From NCBI GenBank assembly GCA_020002185.1, contig CM034534.1:13546534-13610533 (forward strand): a DNA stretch of 64,000 nucleotides, in the 5' to 3' direction. The DNA comes from Paraescarpia echinospica (lineage: Eukaryota > Annelida > Polychaeta > Sabellida > Siboglinidae). The stretch's first letter is position 1. Every line of letters starts with the position of its first letter. Under the pieces are notes generated by a model that did not search any database, was not told the origin of the DNA, and worked only from the letters and a program-made list of their open reading frames with translations. This document shows positions 37,602 to 49,189 of this stretch, piece by piece. The position numbers and the translations under genes are program-made.

Positions 37602-38500
37602 TGTGGCCAACTATTTTGCGACTTAATGTCCACTTTACTGTGGCATCTCACAGATAGGCCAACTATTTTGCGACTTATTGTCCATTTTACTGTGGCATGT
37701 CACAGATAGGCCAACTATTTTTTGACTTAATGTCCATTTTACTGTGGCATGTCACAGATAGGCCAACTATGTTTTGACTTAATGTCCATTTTACTGTGGC
37801 ATTTCACAGATAGGCCAACTATTTTGCGACTTAATGTCCACTTTACTGTGGCATGTCACATATAGGCCAACTATTTTGCGACTTAATGTCTATTTTACTG
37901 TGGCATGTCACATATAGGCCAACTATTTTGCGACTTAATGTCCATTTTACTGTGGCATGTCACATATAGGCCAACTATTTTGGGACTTAATGTCCATTTT
38001 ACTGTGGCATGTCACATATAGGCCAACTATTTTGCGACTTATTAGCCATTTTACTGTGGCATGTCACAGATAGGCCAACTATTTTTTGACTTAATGTCCA
38101 TTTTACTGTGGCATGTCACAGATAGGCCAACAATTTTTTTTACTTCATGTCCATTTTACTGTGGCATGTCACAGATAGGCCAACTATTTTGCGATTTAAT
38201 GTCCACTTTACTGTGGCATGTCACATATAGGCCAACTATTTTGCGACTTAATGTCCATTTTACTGTGGCATGTCACATATAGGCCAACTATTTTGCGACT
38301 TATTAGCCATTTTACTGTGGCATGTCACAGATAGGCCAACTATGTTTTGACTTAATGTCCATTTTACTGTGGCATTTCACAGATAGGCCAACTATTTTGC
38401 GACTTAATGTCCATTTTACTGTGGCATGTCACAGATAGGCCAACTATTTTGCGACTTAATGTCCATTTTATTGTTGCATGTCACAGATAGGCCAACTATG
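37602..38500. repeat. 52-bp tandem repeat, about 17 copies
   Basis: The unit contains GGCCAACTATTTTGCGACTT and TTTTACTGTGGCATGTCACA. Copies differ by a few substitutions (CACATATA versus CACAGATA; TTGCGAC versus TTTTGAC). The array ends sharply at 38500. No frame is conserved. Confidence 0.95.
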
Positions 38501-39200
38501 AGTGAGCCAGCATACACTTACATTTGATTGTTCATGACGTAAATTGATTGTTGTTCATTTGTGGACTTTTTTTATTAAATGTTTGATCAAATCTGATGTT
38601 TAGCTGTTTATATGTACAAACCAGTTCGAATGTGTTCTATTAAAATCGGTTTGCATACTTTGATTTGGGTGGGTTTACATTTTTTTTTAAATAGTGTTTA
38701 AAAATACGTTTTTTTTAATCGTATAAATCAGTGAATAAAAAAATAAATCGATGATTTTTTGAGTGACTTAAATCATGATTTTAATAAATGATTTGAATAT
38801 CAAACAACTTTACTGTTTTAATGGCAAAAATTAAACATATATTGGAGCTGTTGTTGAAACATACGACGTATGTTTCAACTTTAGGTTCAATGTAAGTTTA
38901 ATTCTTGCTATTAAAATGTTATCTTGGAGCCATGAACAATAATCTTCCAAATTGTTGTGTTGCTTAAATAAGCAGATTTCTTAATTCACAACTAAATAAA
39001 TTTGACTCACTTCGACGTTTCGACCGCCTTATGCAGCCTTCCTCAGGAACTGATCTTCCTCTACTCGCCAGATGGCGTGGTGAGTCAAATTTATATAGTT
39101 GTGAATTAAGAAATTTGATTATTTAATTATTCTTCCAACTTGATGAACATTTTCATGAATGTTGTGTTGCTTATTTGTTTACTGTCGTATATGTTTGAAG

Positions 39201-39303
39201 GCAACAAGAGGAACAGAAGCATCAGTTGGAGATGTGGCTGGCAGACCAGGAGCCTGACTCGGACGACCCGTACGTCATGGAAGTACGCACAGAACTCACC
39301 CAG
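39201..39303 (+). CDS. Unidentified protein, penultimate exon
   Basis: The acceptor is ...tttgaag before 39201 (weak pyrimidine tract) and the donor gtagac follows 39303. The frame encodes a charged helical stretch including LEMWLADQEPDSDDPYVMEV. It joins in phase 0 to 40282-40398. The coding-like composition, paired splice sites and shared helical character support a real gene. I do not recognise the family. The rest of the gene must lie upstream, beyond the 52-bp array. Confidence 0.45.
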
Positions 39304-39311
39304 GTAGACAC

Positions 39312-39770
39312 TTGACTTACTTGACTTAAATGTATAGGCCAATTTGACCCCTCGCTATCATCCTGGATGTCACACCCCTCCATTTCGTCCTGTCTAGAGC
39401 ACACAGCTCTGCTGTTGGAAGCGGGAGTCCAGTGTCCTGTCTAACTTGGTCACTCCACCTCTTCCGCAGCCTTCCTTGTTTCTGTGTCCTTTAAAGTCTT
39501 CCTTGAAAGCTGTTTTGATGAGGTTTTCATTTGGCATACGGCAGACATGTCCAAACCACCGGAGTCTTCTAAGTCTGATGACATCTGAGATGGATTCAGG
39601 GGTGAATGTCTCGTCTCTGATCTGGCTATTTCGTAATCTGTCTGCCCTAGTAACACCTGATAGCCCACAGGCAACGCATCTCAGAAACTTCAAGAGACTG
39701 CGTCTCTTGCAATCATATTGTCCAAGTTTCTGCACCATAGATTGCTATAGGCAGTATAAGGGCCCCATAT
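39312..39770 (-). mobile_element. Non-LTR retrotransposon 3' fragment (copy A)
   Basis: The minus-strand frame reads ISDVIRLRRLRWFGHVCRMP, the usual C-terminal motif of RTE/jockey-like ORF2 proteins. Copy B at 45465-45800 is nearly identical over about 330 bases. It lies in the intron of the unidentified gene. Confidence 0.85.
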
Positions 39771-40281
39771 AGTCTGGCTTTCATTCTTATTGAGATGCCT
39801 CTATTTGAAAATATGTTGTTTCTGTATCTACCTAAGGCTGCTGATGCTAAGGTTATTCACCTCTCCCAATGTCCTAGGCACTGTCAGTTGTATAGATCAT
39901 TTCTCTGTTAATACTGGATATATCTTAACCAGATTTGGTGTACTAATTAGACAAACGAATCGTATATGACAGATGGAACATGGGCTCATTTGTTTGTGGA
40001 TTACCACGGCAATGAACGTTTCTAATGAGATGGAGGGCATGCACCCTTGAACATTATTCTGAACGTACTACTGGATGTGTGATCGTGTAATTGTTGAGAA
40101 TCATTAGCTAGAATGCTTCTTTGTCAGATAAGGTGGTTTTGAACAATGGCTGTTGTTTCGGTTTAAGTATTTTTGAAGATACCTAAAGTCTCATCTCAAC
40201 AGTCATTGACATCAGGTATCCTTGCTCAAAAACACCTTATCATCCACAAATTAATATATATTGTTTTTTTTTTGCTCACAG

Positions 40282-40398
40282 TTGGAGAAGGAAGTGGACG
40301 AACTGTCAGAGACGATGTTGGCGGGACGACCTTGGAGACGACAACTTGCCCTCAGGGCACAAACCCTTCTACAAGAACTCGCTCCTGGTGACCCTTAA
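40282..40398 (+). CDS. Unidentified protein, last exon
   Basis: A strong pyrimidine tract and ttgctcacag acceptor precede 40282. The frame encodes LEKEVDELSETMLAGRPWRR and then LALRAQTLLQEL before TAA at 40396-40398. Leu/Glu heptad spacing suggests a C-terminal coiled coil or helical bundle. It continues exon 39201-39303 in phase 0. The function is unknown. Confidence 0.5.
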   Translation: MEKEVDELSETMLAGRPWRRQLALRAQTLLQELAPGDP

Positions 40399-40971
40399 TG
40401 TTTCCATCAGGTGGCAGTACTTGTGCAGACAGTCGGTGTTTCCACCATGCTAGAGTGGCACACATTTACAGTGAAACCTCGCTTGACAGACACCTCAGTA
40501 ATACAGCCACCTCACAATTAAGGTCACCCTTGGACAGTCCCAAATTATTTATGTAACAGTAAAATATAGGAAATTAGTCTCGTTAATACGATCACCTCGC
40601 TGTTCAGGTCAGTTTTACCCTGTCCCTAGGGTGACCTTAATTGTGAGGGTCCACACTATATACATTAGTCATGTTTCTGTAGCTAAGAAAAGTGAACAAT
40701 ATCCTGCAACTACAACAGGTTTATTTATTTTGCTATTATCATTACTCTGCAGATGCCAGTTTTCGTACACGGGTTCAGTATCAGAGAAACAGAGACGCCA
40801 TCGTCTGCGGCTTGGCAAGCTAATGACAAGTAAATGACTAGCTCAGATGTCTGTAAAACTTGAAAACATGTATATTTAGACAATTAATAGAAATTGATTT
40901 TCTCCACTTTTCACATTGTGGGAGTTTGTGCTGTGTAATTGTGTTTTGGTCATGATGTCGTGATATTGAAG

Positions 40972-41227
40972 CACTGGCGTCGGAACGTGTGCAATATATG
41001 GGGTTCTGAAGCTCACCAGAAACTTCCAATTGCACCCCCCCTCGAGCCTCGACCCTTGAGGGCTGCCAAAAATCCCCACCTTGAAGCTGTCAAAAAAACA
41101 AACCTCGATTTTCACCCCCTTGAGTCTAACCAAAAACCTAAAATTCCACCCCAAATTCCACCCACCTTCCATAAATATTGGGGGGACTAATCCTATATCC
41201 AAACCCCCCTCGGTTCCGACGTCTGTG
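40972..41227. mobile_element. Small MITE with 15-bp inverted termini
   Basis: The ends are CACTGGCGTCGGAAC on the left and CACAGACGTCGGAAC on the opposite strand at the right. TGAAG is repeated at 40967-40971 and 41228-41232 as a 5-bp target duplication. It is 256 bases and C-rich, with CCAAAAA/CCCCC stretches. Related sequence ending GTTCCGACGCCTATG occurs near 36420. The superfamily is uncertain (hAT-like). Confidence 0.7.
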
Positions 41228-41599
41228 TGAAGGAAGTTACCCCAGAATGAAGCATTCCTTTGAGAAGTCCCACCAGTTGGTGAAATAGGACCCGATATGG
41301 GTGAGAAACCAGAACTGTAACCATCACTTCAAATATGAGAACTCCACACATTGAAGGAATCGAAGACGGGAGCCATTCAGTAATATTTGCCATCTGAATT
41401 ATGTTAGACCTTCGATGACATTCATCAAGTAGATTTAATTCACGAAGCACGTGTACATGTCATATAATCACGGAGGACTTATTGACAAGGGATGGTTGTA
41501 TACGACGTCTCCTATATGTGTTTGTAAACACCCGTTTTCCCCAATTGCTGCCGAGGTGAGATTATCATCCTTGTAAGTTTATTGAATATGATCCACTGA

Positions 41600-42127
41600 C
41601 AACACACCTCAAACTTCCACTGACGTTACGTTACACTCACAACACACCCCAACCTTCCATTGACATTACATTCCACAACACCCTCCGATCTTCCATTGAC
41701 ATTCCACAACACACACCGACCTTCCATTGACATTACGTTCCACTCACAACACACCCCAACCTTCCATTGACATTACATTCCACTCACAACACAACCCAAC
41801 CTTCCATTGACATTACATTCCACTCACAACACACCCCAACCTACCATTGACATTATATTCCACTCACAACACAACCCAACCTTCCATTGACATTACATTC
41901 CACACCCCAACCTTCCATTTACATTACATTCCACTCACAGCACACCACAACCTTCCATTGACATTATATTCCACTCACAACACACCCCGACCTTCCATTG
42001 ACATTACATTCCACTTACAACACATCCCGACCTTCCATGGACATTACGTTTCATTCACAACACACCCCGACCTTCCATGGACATTACGTTTCATTCACAA
42101 CACACCCAGACCTTCCATGGACATTAC
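41600..42127. repeat. 40-bp tandem repeat, about 13 copies
   Basis: The unit contains CACAACACACCCCAACCTTC and CATTGACATTACATTCCACT. The last copy abuts the start of the LINE at 42128. Confidence 0.93.
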
Positions 42128-42451
42128 ATGATAGTTCAGAAGTACAGACAGTTAGTGAAGAAGTTAAAGAAGACAAGAGTAGAACAGATTATCCTCTCAG
42201 GAATTTTGCCAGTAATGGGAGGAAGGGGGCCGACATATAGAAACTGCAAGAGGATGGCGATCAACGCACTAGTTGAGCAGATGTGTAAAGAAGAGGGGGT
42301 GGGATTCGTAGATTTATGGGGATACTTTGTTGGGAGGGAAGATATGTACATGAGAGATGGCCTACATCTAAGTGGAAAGGGGGCAGCAGTTTTCTCAGAG
42401 AACTTGCTGCAATCTGTTGACAGTGGGACAGGCTGCATCTATTTAAACTAG
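42128..42451 (+). pseudogene. LINE ORF1 C-terminus, SGNH/GDSL esterase-like
   Basis: The frame reads RVEQIILSGILPVMGGRG, EGVGFVDLWGYFVGREDMY and RDGLHLSGKGAAVFSENL. The GVGFVDLW and D-G-L-H-L-S elements match the end of SGNH esterase domains found in ORF1 of CR1/L2-clade LINEs (the DxxH pair of the triad). The N-terminal half with the catalytic Ser block is missing. Confidence 0.8.
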
Positions 42452-42615
42452 ATTCGCAGGGGGGATTCACAGAGAAGCCTGAAACTGGAGGCATAGATAA
42501 AGACAGCAGAAATAAATCGGCAAAGAACAGCCTGGAAAACTGTTCTGAATCAGGATATAAATGCATTTGTTTAAATGCAAGGAGCATAGTAAACAAAAGA
42601 AGTGAACTAAACATT

Positions 42616-45327
42616 ATGGTAGAAGATATTGACCCTCACATAATAGGTATAACCGAATCGTGGGCCACCACTGATATATCAGATGCCGAATTGGGACTAA
42701 CAGGATATGTAATGTTTAGGAAAGATAGAATAGGAAGAAAGGGAGGTGGAGTTATTTTATATATTAAAGAATCTATCCAGGCTTATGAAATAAAATTAGA
42801 AAGAGAAGCAGATTGCGAAGAAGCTGTTTGGTGTAACATAGTTACAGGAAACTCAACGTTAACAGTTGGGTTAGTTTATCGAAGTCCAAACATAAGCATA
42901 GAAGAGAATGAAAAAATACAAAACGCTATAAGGGAAGTAAGCAAACGGAACTGTATTATTATGGGGGACTTTAACCATGGGCATATACAATGGAAATCTC
43001 TACAGAGTATGGGGAGTGAGGACCACAAGTTTTTAGTTTTAGTACAAGATAGTTTCCTTTCTCAACATGTGCTAGAACCAACCAGGGGAGAGAATGTGTT
43101 AGACTTAGTTTTGTCCTCACAGAAAGAATTAGTTGACAATGTCAAGATATGTGAGCCACTGGGGAGTAGTGATCACAACCAGATACATTTTACCATCAAA
43201 GTAAAATCAGAAAGGAATAGTAAAAAGCAGTATAGGAGAAATTTCCACAAAGGAAGGTATAAGGACATGAGGAAATATTTAGCAAAGATAGACTGGAATA
43301 ACACACTGAAGAATAAGACAGCAACCGAATGCTGGAATATCTTAAATAGTGAAATTAAGTGCATAGTCGATAAATTTGTACCTTTCAAAAAACAAGGGAA
43401 ACGGTCTAAAAAGAAACACTTATCGAAAGAAGCCATTAGAAAAATTAAGTATAAACAAATGATGTGGAAGTCATATAGATGTACTGGAAATGATGAAGAC
43501 TACAACATTTATAAAGAAGCACTTAATCAAGCTACAGCTGAAATTAGAAATTCAAAGAGAAGCTATGAAACAAAATTAGCTAGTAATATAAAACATGACA
43601 GTAAGAGTTTTTATGCATATATTCGAAGCAAACAGACAGTTCAGGATAAGGTCGGTCCTCTAGAAGATAGTGCTGGAAATACAATATCAGAGGGATTCTT
43701 AATGGCAGAAGACCTGAATGAGTATTTTAGTTCAGTGTTTACCAGGGAAGATATTAGTTCACTGCCAGTACCAGAGGCTAAGTTCAAGGGGGCAGATTCA
43801 GACTATTTAGGACAGTTAGTTGTAACCTCGGAAATGGTAGCTAAGAAAATAAGGGCTATGAAGGATAATAAATCACCTGGAGTGGACGGGATTCCGCCCA
43901 AACTACTATTGGAAATTGTAGAACAAATTAGCGTACCGCTTGCAACAGTTTTCAATTTGTCATTAGAAGAGGGAGTGGTTCCTTTAGAATGGAAAGAGGC
44001 AAACATTATACCGTTATTTAAAAAAGGTTCGAGAAACAAGTCAGAGAACTATAGACCAGTGAGTTTAACATCAGTGATTTGCAAATTATTAGAAAGACTA
44101 ATTAAAGATCACATGGTGGATTTTCTTGTTAAACATAACTTGATAAACCCATCTCAACATGGGTTTTTAAAAGCGAGTCATGCTTAACAAATATGTTATG
44201 TTTTTTGGAAGACATCACTAGGTGGGTAGATGAGGGATCACCAGTAGATATCATCTATTTAGATTTTCAAAAAGCTTTCGACAAAGTACCACATCAAAGA
44301 TTACTCCTTAAGCTAAAGGCCCATGGCATAGGAAATGGTATAATAAACTGGATAGAAAAATGGCTGAATGACAGAAGACAACGTGTAGTAGTTGATGGGG
44401 AGGCTTCAAACTGGAAATCGGTATTGAGTGGGGTACCACAGGGATCAGTACTAGGACCTATATTATTCTTAATATATATCAACGATTTGGACGATGATAT
44501 AACAAGCAAGGTGTTAAAATTTGCGGATGATACAAAAGTGTTTAGAAGGATTAAAAGTGATGGAGACAGACAGCATTTACAAGATGATCTTGATAGGTTG
44601 ATCAAATGGTCTGAAAAGTGGCAAATGCTGTTCAATTTTGGGAAATGTAAATGCCTCCACACAGGTCATGGGAATGAAGAGGTAAAATATAAAATGGGGG
44701 TACTGTTCTAAGTACTACTGTAAAAGAAAAGGACTTGGGGTTAACCATTAGTGCTGATATGAAGGTTTCAGAGCAGTGCGGAATTGCAGCGTCAAAGAAA
44801 ATCAAATCCTTGTATTAATTAGGCGAAATATAGCGTATAAGAAAAAAGAATTAATAGTACCGCTGTACAAAACAATAGTGAGGCCTCATTTAGAATATTG
44901 TATACAAGCATGGAGGCCATATCGCAAAAAGGACATAGATATGCTAGAAAGAGTACAGAGGAGAGCGACTAAAATGATACCAAATCTGAGGGATCTTAGT
45001 TACGAAATACGCCTAAAAGAATGTGGTTAAACAACATTAGAGACCAGGAGATTGAGAGGAGATCACATAGAAGTGTTTAAAATATTGAATGGTTATGAAA
45101 ATATTGATAGAAACATTTTTGTCTCAGTTAAGAAAAATAGAAGGACCAGAGGACATGAAGCTACATTAGTAAAGGAGCAGTGTAGATTAGATATAAGAAA
45201 GTTCTCATTCTCACAAAGGACTGTAAATGAATGGAACAGATTATCTCCTGATTGTGTTGGTGCTAGTAGCGTGAATATGTTTAAAAATAAAATCGACACA
45301 CACCTTAAAAAGGCGGGATACATGTAG
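42616..45327 (+). pseudogene. LINE ORF2: endonuclease and reverse transcriptase, broken
   Basis: Residues 1-200 are an AP-type endonuclease (IIGITESW, GGGVILY, YRSPN, MGDFNHGHIQW, SSDHNQI). The RT follows: NKSPGVDGIPPKLL, NYRPVSLTSVICKLLERLI, and after a frameshift at about 44187 the fingers/palm LDFQKAFDKVPH, GVPQGSVLGP and the catalytic FADDT. The C-terminal region (RPHLEYCIQAW, LERVQRRATKMIP, VNEWNRLSPDCVG) is in further frames. The motifs place it in the CR1/L2/jockey superfamily. It is not functional as written. Confidence 0.93.
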
Positions 45328-45464
45328 ATAAAAAGTATTGGACTCTCGATAAGCCAAAAGGCTTCCTTGTCCACCTGCCATCCAGAGTAATTTTCTGGAT
45401 GGCAATCTTGTTAAATCTTGTTAAATTACGTGATGGGAAGCGCGAGACAATTGAACAGAAGCGA

Positions 45465-45800
45465 CTTGACTTAAATGCCTAAGCCAATTTGACCCCTCGC
45501 TATCCTCCTGGATGTCACACTTCTCCATTTCGTCCTGTCTAGAGCACACCGTCCTGCTGTTAACAGCGGGAGTCCAGTGTCCTGTCTAACTTGGTCACTC
45601 CGCCTTCTTTGTTTCTGTGTCCTTTAAAGTCTTCCTTGAAAGCTGTTTTGATGAGGTTTTCATTTGGCATACGGCAGACATGTCCAAACCACCGGAGTCT
45701 TCTAAGTCTGATGACATCCGAGATGGATTCGGGGGTGAATGTCTCATCTCGGATCTGTCTATTTCGTGCAATCTTGGTGCCCTGGTAACTATAGCAACGC
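45465..45800 (-). mobile_element. Non-LTR retrotransposon 3' fragment (copy B)
   Basis: Nearly identical to copy A at 39312-39770, with a short deletion. It encodes the same minus-strand VIRLRRLRWFGHVCRMP motif. It starts 39 bases after the CR1/L2-like LINE tail. Confidence 0.85.
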
Positions 45801-46204
45801 ATCAATGTCAGCTAATTTATTTATTCATTTATTTATTTAACTGCATTCATACTTTTTAGGTAATGTTCAGACGGTATTAATATTATGTTACCAAGTTCAC
45901 TTTGTGTTAATAGACTGTCTTTAAATGTGTTGGCAGTTGGTCTTGGTTTAAATTTATACTAATTTTAACATAGTTTCATAATGTTTCTGATTATATATTT
46001 TGCGTGTGCATGGTGGGGGGGGGGGCAGAGGAGACAAGCGTGTATATATTATGTTGACGCCACAACGCCAAGTATTCTTCGTATATTGTAAATGTTACTT
46101 GGTAATAAACAGCCTGAATCTGAAAAGCTTCAAGAGACTGTACTGTGTCTCTCGTGACGTTGCTAACATTGTTTCGCAATTTAGGTGGCAGTATACTTTC
46201 AACA

Positions 46205-46545
46205 TATTTATGCTACATTAAGAACATTACGTTACAAAATGAGGAAACATGTTACCAAATGAGGAAACATTGTTACCAAATGAGGAAACATGTTACAAAA
46301 TGAGGAAACATTGTTACAAAATGAGGAAACTTATGTTACAAAATGAGGAAACATTGTTACAAAATGAGGAAACATGTTACAAAATGAGGAAACATTGTTA
46401 CAAAATGAGGAAACATGTTACAAAATGAGGAAACATAATGTTACAAAATGAGGAAACATGGTACAAAATGAGGAAACATAATGTTACAAAATGAGGAAAC
46501 ATGGTACAAAATGAGGAAACATTGTTACAAAACGAGAAACAAACA
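46205..46545. repeat. 20-23 bp tandem repeat, about 15 copies
   Basis: The unit is GTTACAAAATGAGGAAACAT with optional T or AA insertions between copies. Confidence 0.93.
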
Positions 46546-46730
46546 AGGACGTTCCTAGTTGTTAATTCATATAGTAATTAATATAATGTTCTTAAGACTA
46601 TACTAACTTTGTTGAAGGTACACTGCTCACCAAATTGTGTTTAGTAAGGCCGTAACAACGTTCGCAATCTGAAAGGTACACTCCTGGAACATGCTCAAAC
46701 AGTAAACAAAACACCAGTTTAACAACAAGC

Positions 46731-46736
46731 TTTATT
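46731..46736 (-). terminator. Candidate polyadenylation signal of heparanase
   Basis: A minus-strand AATAAAGC in a context (GCCAATAAAGCTTGTTG) typical of a mRNA 3' end. It would give a 1.25-kb 3'UTR. A nearer AATAAA near 47511 is an alternative. Confidence 0.4.
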
Positions 46737-47990
46737 GGCAATACAGCCAAGTCGGGCCGAGTTACCTACAATACACTTTGATGTTCAATGATATCCCATT
46801 TCCCCATGTCGCACAGAGCAGTCTTCCAGTTATAAATTATAACACCCGCTAATTCTGGGTAAAGGAACAGGCTTTAAAATGCAACAATATTCTGCTTGGT
46901 TTGAATGCTCTGATTGTCGTAAGACAATCAGACCATTGGTCTGCTTACCTCGTGCAGTGTCGCCCCACTTGCATCATATCTGTTAAGCTAAAGGTGTGTT
47001 TGATTTCAGCAAATAAACAATTTGGCAAATAGCATGTTCATAGACTACACATATCACATGATTAGGTCTGGTCTTGACCACATTTGTTTTCTTGTGTACA
47101 AGTGTATACTATGAAGTGGCAATCAGTCCAAGTGAAAATAAACAATACTTCCTGCTTTATATATTCTTGCGTAGAGCATGATAATTGTAATATTGTTATT
47201 AAACCAAATGAATCTATTAAAATACAAATATAGCATACGCATCAATATTTAGCGGTTTGTGTCATTTTATTAAAAAGTAATACCACTGTCAATCCAACCT
47301 GTAAAGTTGGGTCACAATGCTCTGTATAACAGATGTTCAAATCCATGGATTTAGAATGTTCCATATCGTGTTATCCGACCACGTGCGTCATCTCTGAAGA
47401 CCTGAACCGAGCTTCGAACAGGTTAATTATGCATTGTTTTAATGGTCAACGGAAATTATATATATTTTAACAATTGATCACACACATGGCATGAAACTAA
47501 CTCAGCTAATTATTTATTTTAAACATATGCATTGTTTTACCTGTGTGTTTCCAAATTTGTCCATACTTTCGGCTCAAATCCAACTATAAGATCGTAAGAA
47601 ACTTCATACGATGGAACTTCATCTATTTTTGTACCTCCGTTTGCAATGCTCTGCATATGTTCCTCGACTGTACTAATTTACATTTGATTTGATGCATTCT
47701 ACATAAGACGTCTTTGTACAAGCGCATGGGCCACGTCACAATTTTTCATTCATGCCTAGCAGTAAACGATTTCACTAAATTAACCCCAATACCAACCAGG
47801 TACACAGAATCCTTTATAATGCATTAAAAACTATGAATAAACTATACATTATATATTTAATGATGCATTTTGTCAAACATATTTACATTTACTTAGAGAT
47901 TTTGAATATTGGTTCTATTGAACTTTAAGCTAGTGCCCTGGCAGTTGATTCTAGTGTGTTTAGACCCCTTAATAACACCCCTTATGTAGA

Positions 47991-48150
47991 CTAGAGACAA
48001 GCTGAAGCTTTGGCATGAGGTATAACAAAGAATCCAAATGTAAGGGGTGGAAGGGTGGGGGCATGGTCAGCAGTCAGTTGTTTTGGAGCCAATAGGGGTA
48101 GCGTCCAGTCATCGATCAGTTCAAGCCTTTGGCCATTCAGACTGACATAT
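47991..48150 (-). CDS. HPSE: Heparanase, last exon
   Basis: The minus-strand acceptor tgtttacag precedes 48150 and TAG is at 47991-47993. The frame reads YVSLNGQRLELIDDWTLPLL, then FGFFVIPHAKASACL and stop, matching the C-terminus of heparanase, which in human ends FSYSFFVIRNAKVAACI. Heparanase is a secreted/lysosomal GH79 endo-beta-glucuronidase cleaving heparan sulfate. This part belongs to the C-terminal beta-sandwich, not the catalytic barrel. The split Arg codon joins exon 48524-48670. Confidence 0.95.
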
Positions 48151-48523
48151 CTGTAAACAATCAAACAAACCATTTGTGATTCGCAGATGAACCTTCACAG
48201 AATTTATTAACACACAAATTTTAAATGTTACAATCTAACAGAATCAATATAAAAGAAATTATTAACATGAGTCATCCAAATTAATTTAATCACAGTTGAA
48301 AATGTTTTTTTCATACTTACATTACAGTGATTGAGTTTTGTCAGAATTAATATATTAAAGTGAAGGTTTTTAACGGCTTTAATATGCTGGGATTTATTAA
48401 CTGAAGTTTGACCCACACAAAGAAACCAGCCTTCACTCTAACTAGGAGTCTGAATCATAGGGCCTATCTCTCCCAAGAATCAAATGTTCCACCATATTAA
48501 CCTGACAGAAATGTACTACTGAC

Positions 48524-48670
48524 CTTGATTTCAGTCCATCTGGCCCTGATGGTGTAAGTAGGTATTGGTGTTTTGTTAGGTGCCTCAACTCTGACGGTAG
48601 ACCCAACGATACAGCACTATTCCTTAAGTTTAGAGCATATACTGTAATTGCCCCCACTGAATAATTTGAC
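48524..48670 (-). CDS. HPSE: Heparanase, penultimate exon
   Basis: A tttttcag acceptor precedes 48670 and a gtcagt donor follows 48524. It starts after one base of a split codon and ends in phase 2. It encodes SNYSVGAITVYALNLRNSAV and then KHQYLLTPSGPDGLKS, equivalent to the human LYAINLHN...YLLRPLGPHGLLSKS region of the C-terminal domain. The splice phases match both neighbours exactly. Confidence 0.95.
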
Positions 48671-49189
48671 CTGAAAAATGAAAATGTAACTGTTTAAATC
48701 ACGAGCAATTCTAGTGTTGTTGTTTTCTTAGGAAAGAAACATCTTGCTGAAAAACAGTAAAAATAAAAAAAGTTAATGGCAAGGTTCCCCAGTGATGAAA
48801 AACACCAATATATATATATATATATATAAATATTAATACAAACATTTAGTGAAAAAACAACTATAATGTCAGATAATCATTATTGCAAGTCGCACATTTG
48901 TAGCAACTATTTTCCGTTCTTTGGTAATGGCCATTTCTAGGACTAAATCATTTCAGTGGCAGACAAGTACACATTACTCATCTCTCTGCCCTGCTGCACC
49001 ATGAGCCTGCACACACTGTTAGTAGCCATGATTCAATTGTTGAAATGGTTCAACCACTGCAACATCTGTCGAACCAACTTGTGAAGTATAGACACTTTAC
49101 AATGTAATTTAACTCACAAAATATGTTCAGCCGTGTACACTCTGCATTAGTAGAACTTCTTAAATAAATGGCATAGACAGCAATACCGA

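Larger units (their letters stand above)
42128..45426 (+). mobile_element. CR1/L2-like LINE, nearly full length but inactive
   Basis: It contains the end of an ORF1 with an esterase-like domain, an ORF2 with endonuclease and reverse transcriptase, and a 3' tail with a hairpin and AATCTTGTTAA direct repeats. It is 5' truncated within ORF1. A frameshift at about 44187 and damage near 44710-44800 and 45028 inactivate it. Related copies lie at 8281, 28136 and 28540. Confidence 0.95.

Noticed and set aside
37602..38500. Possible CRISPR-like array
   Set aside because: The 52-bp units are contiguous with no unique spacers and the DNA is animal; it is a satellite.
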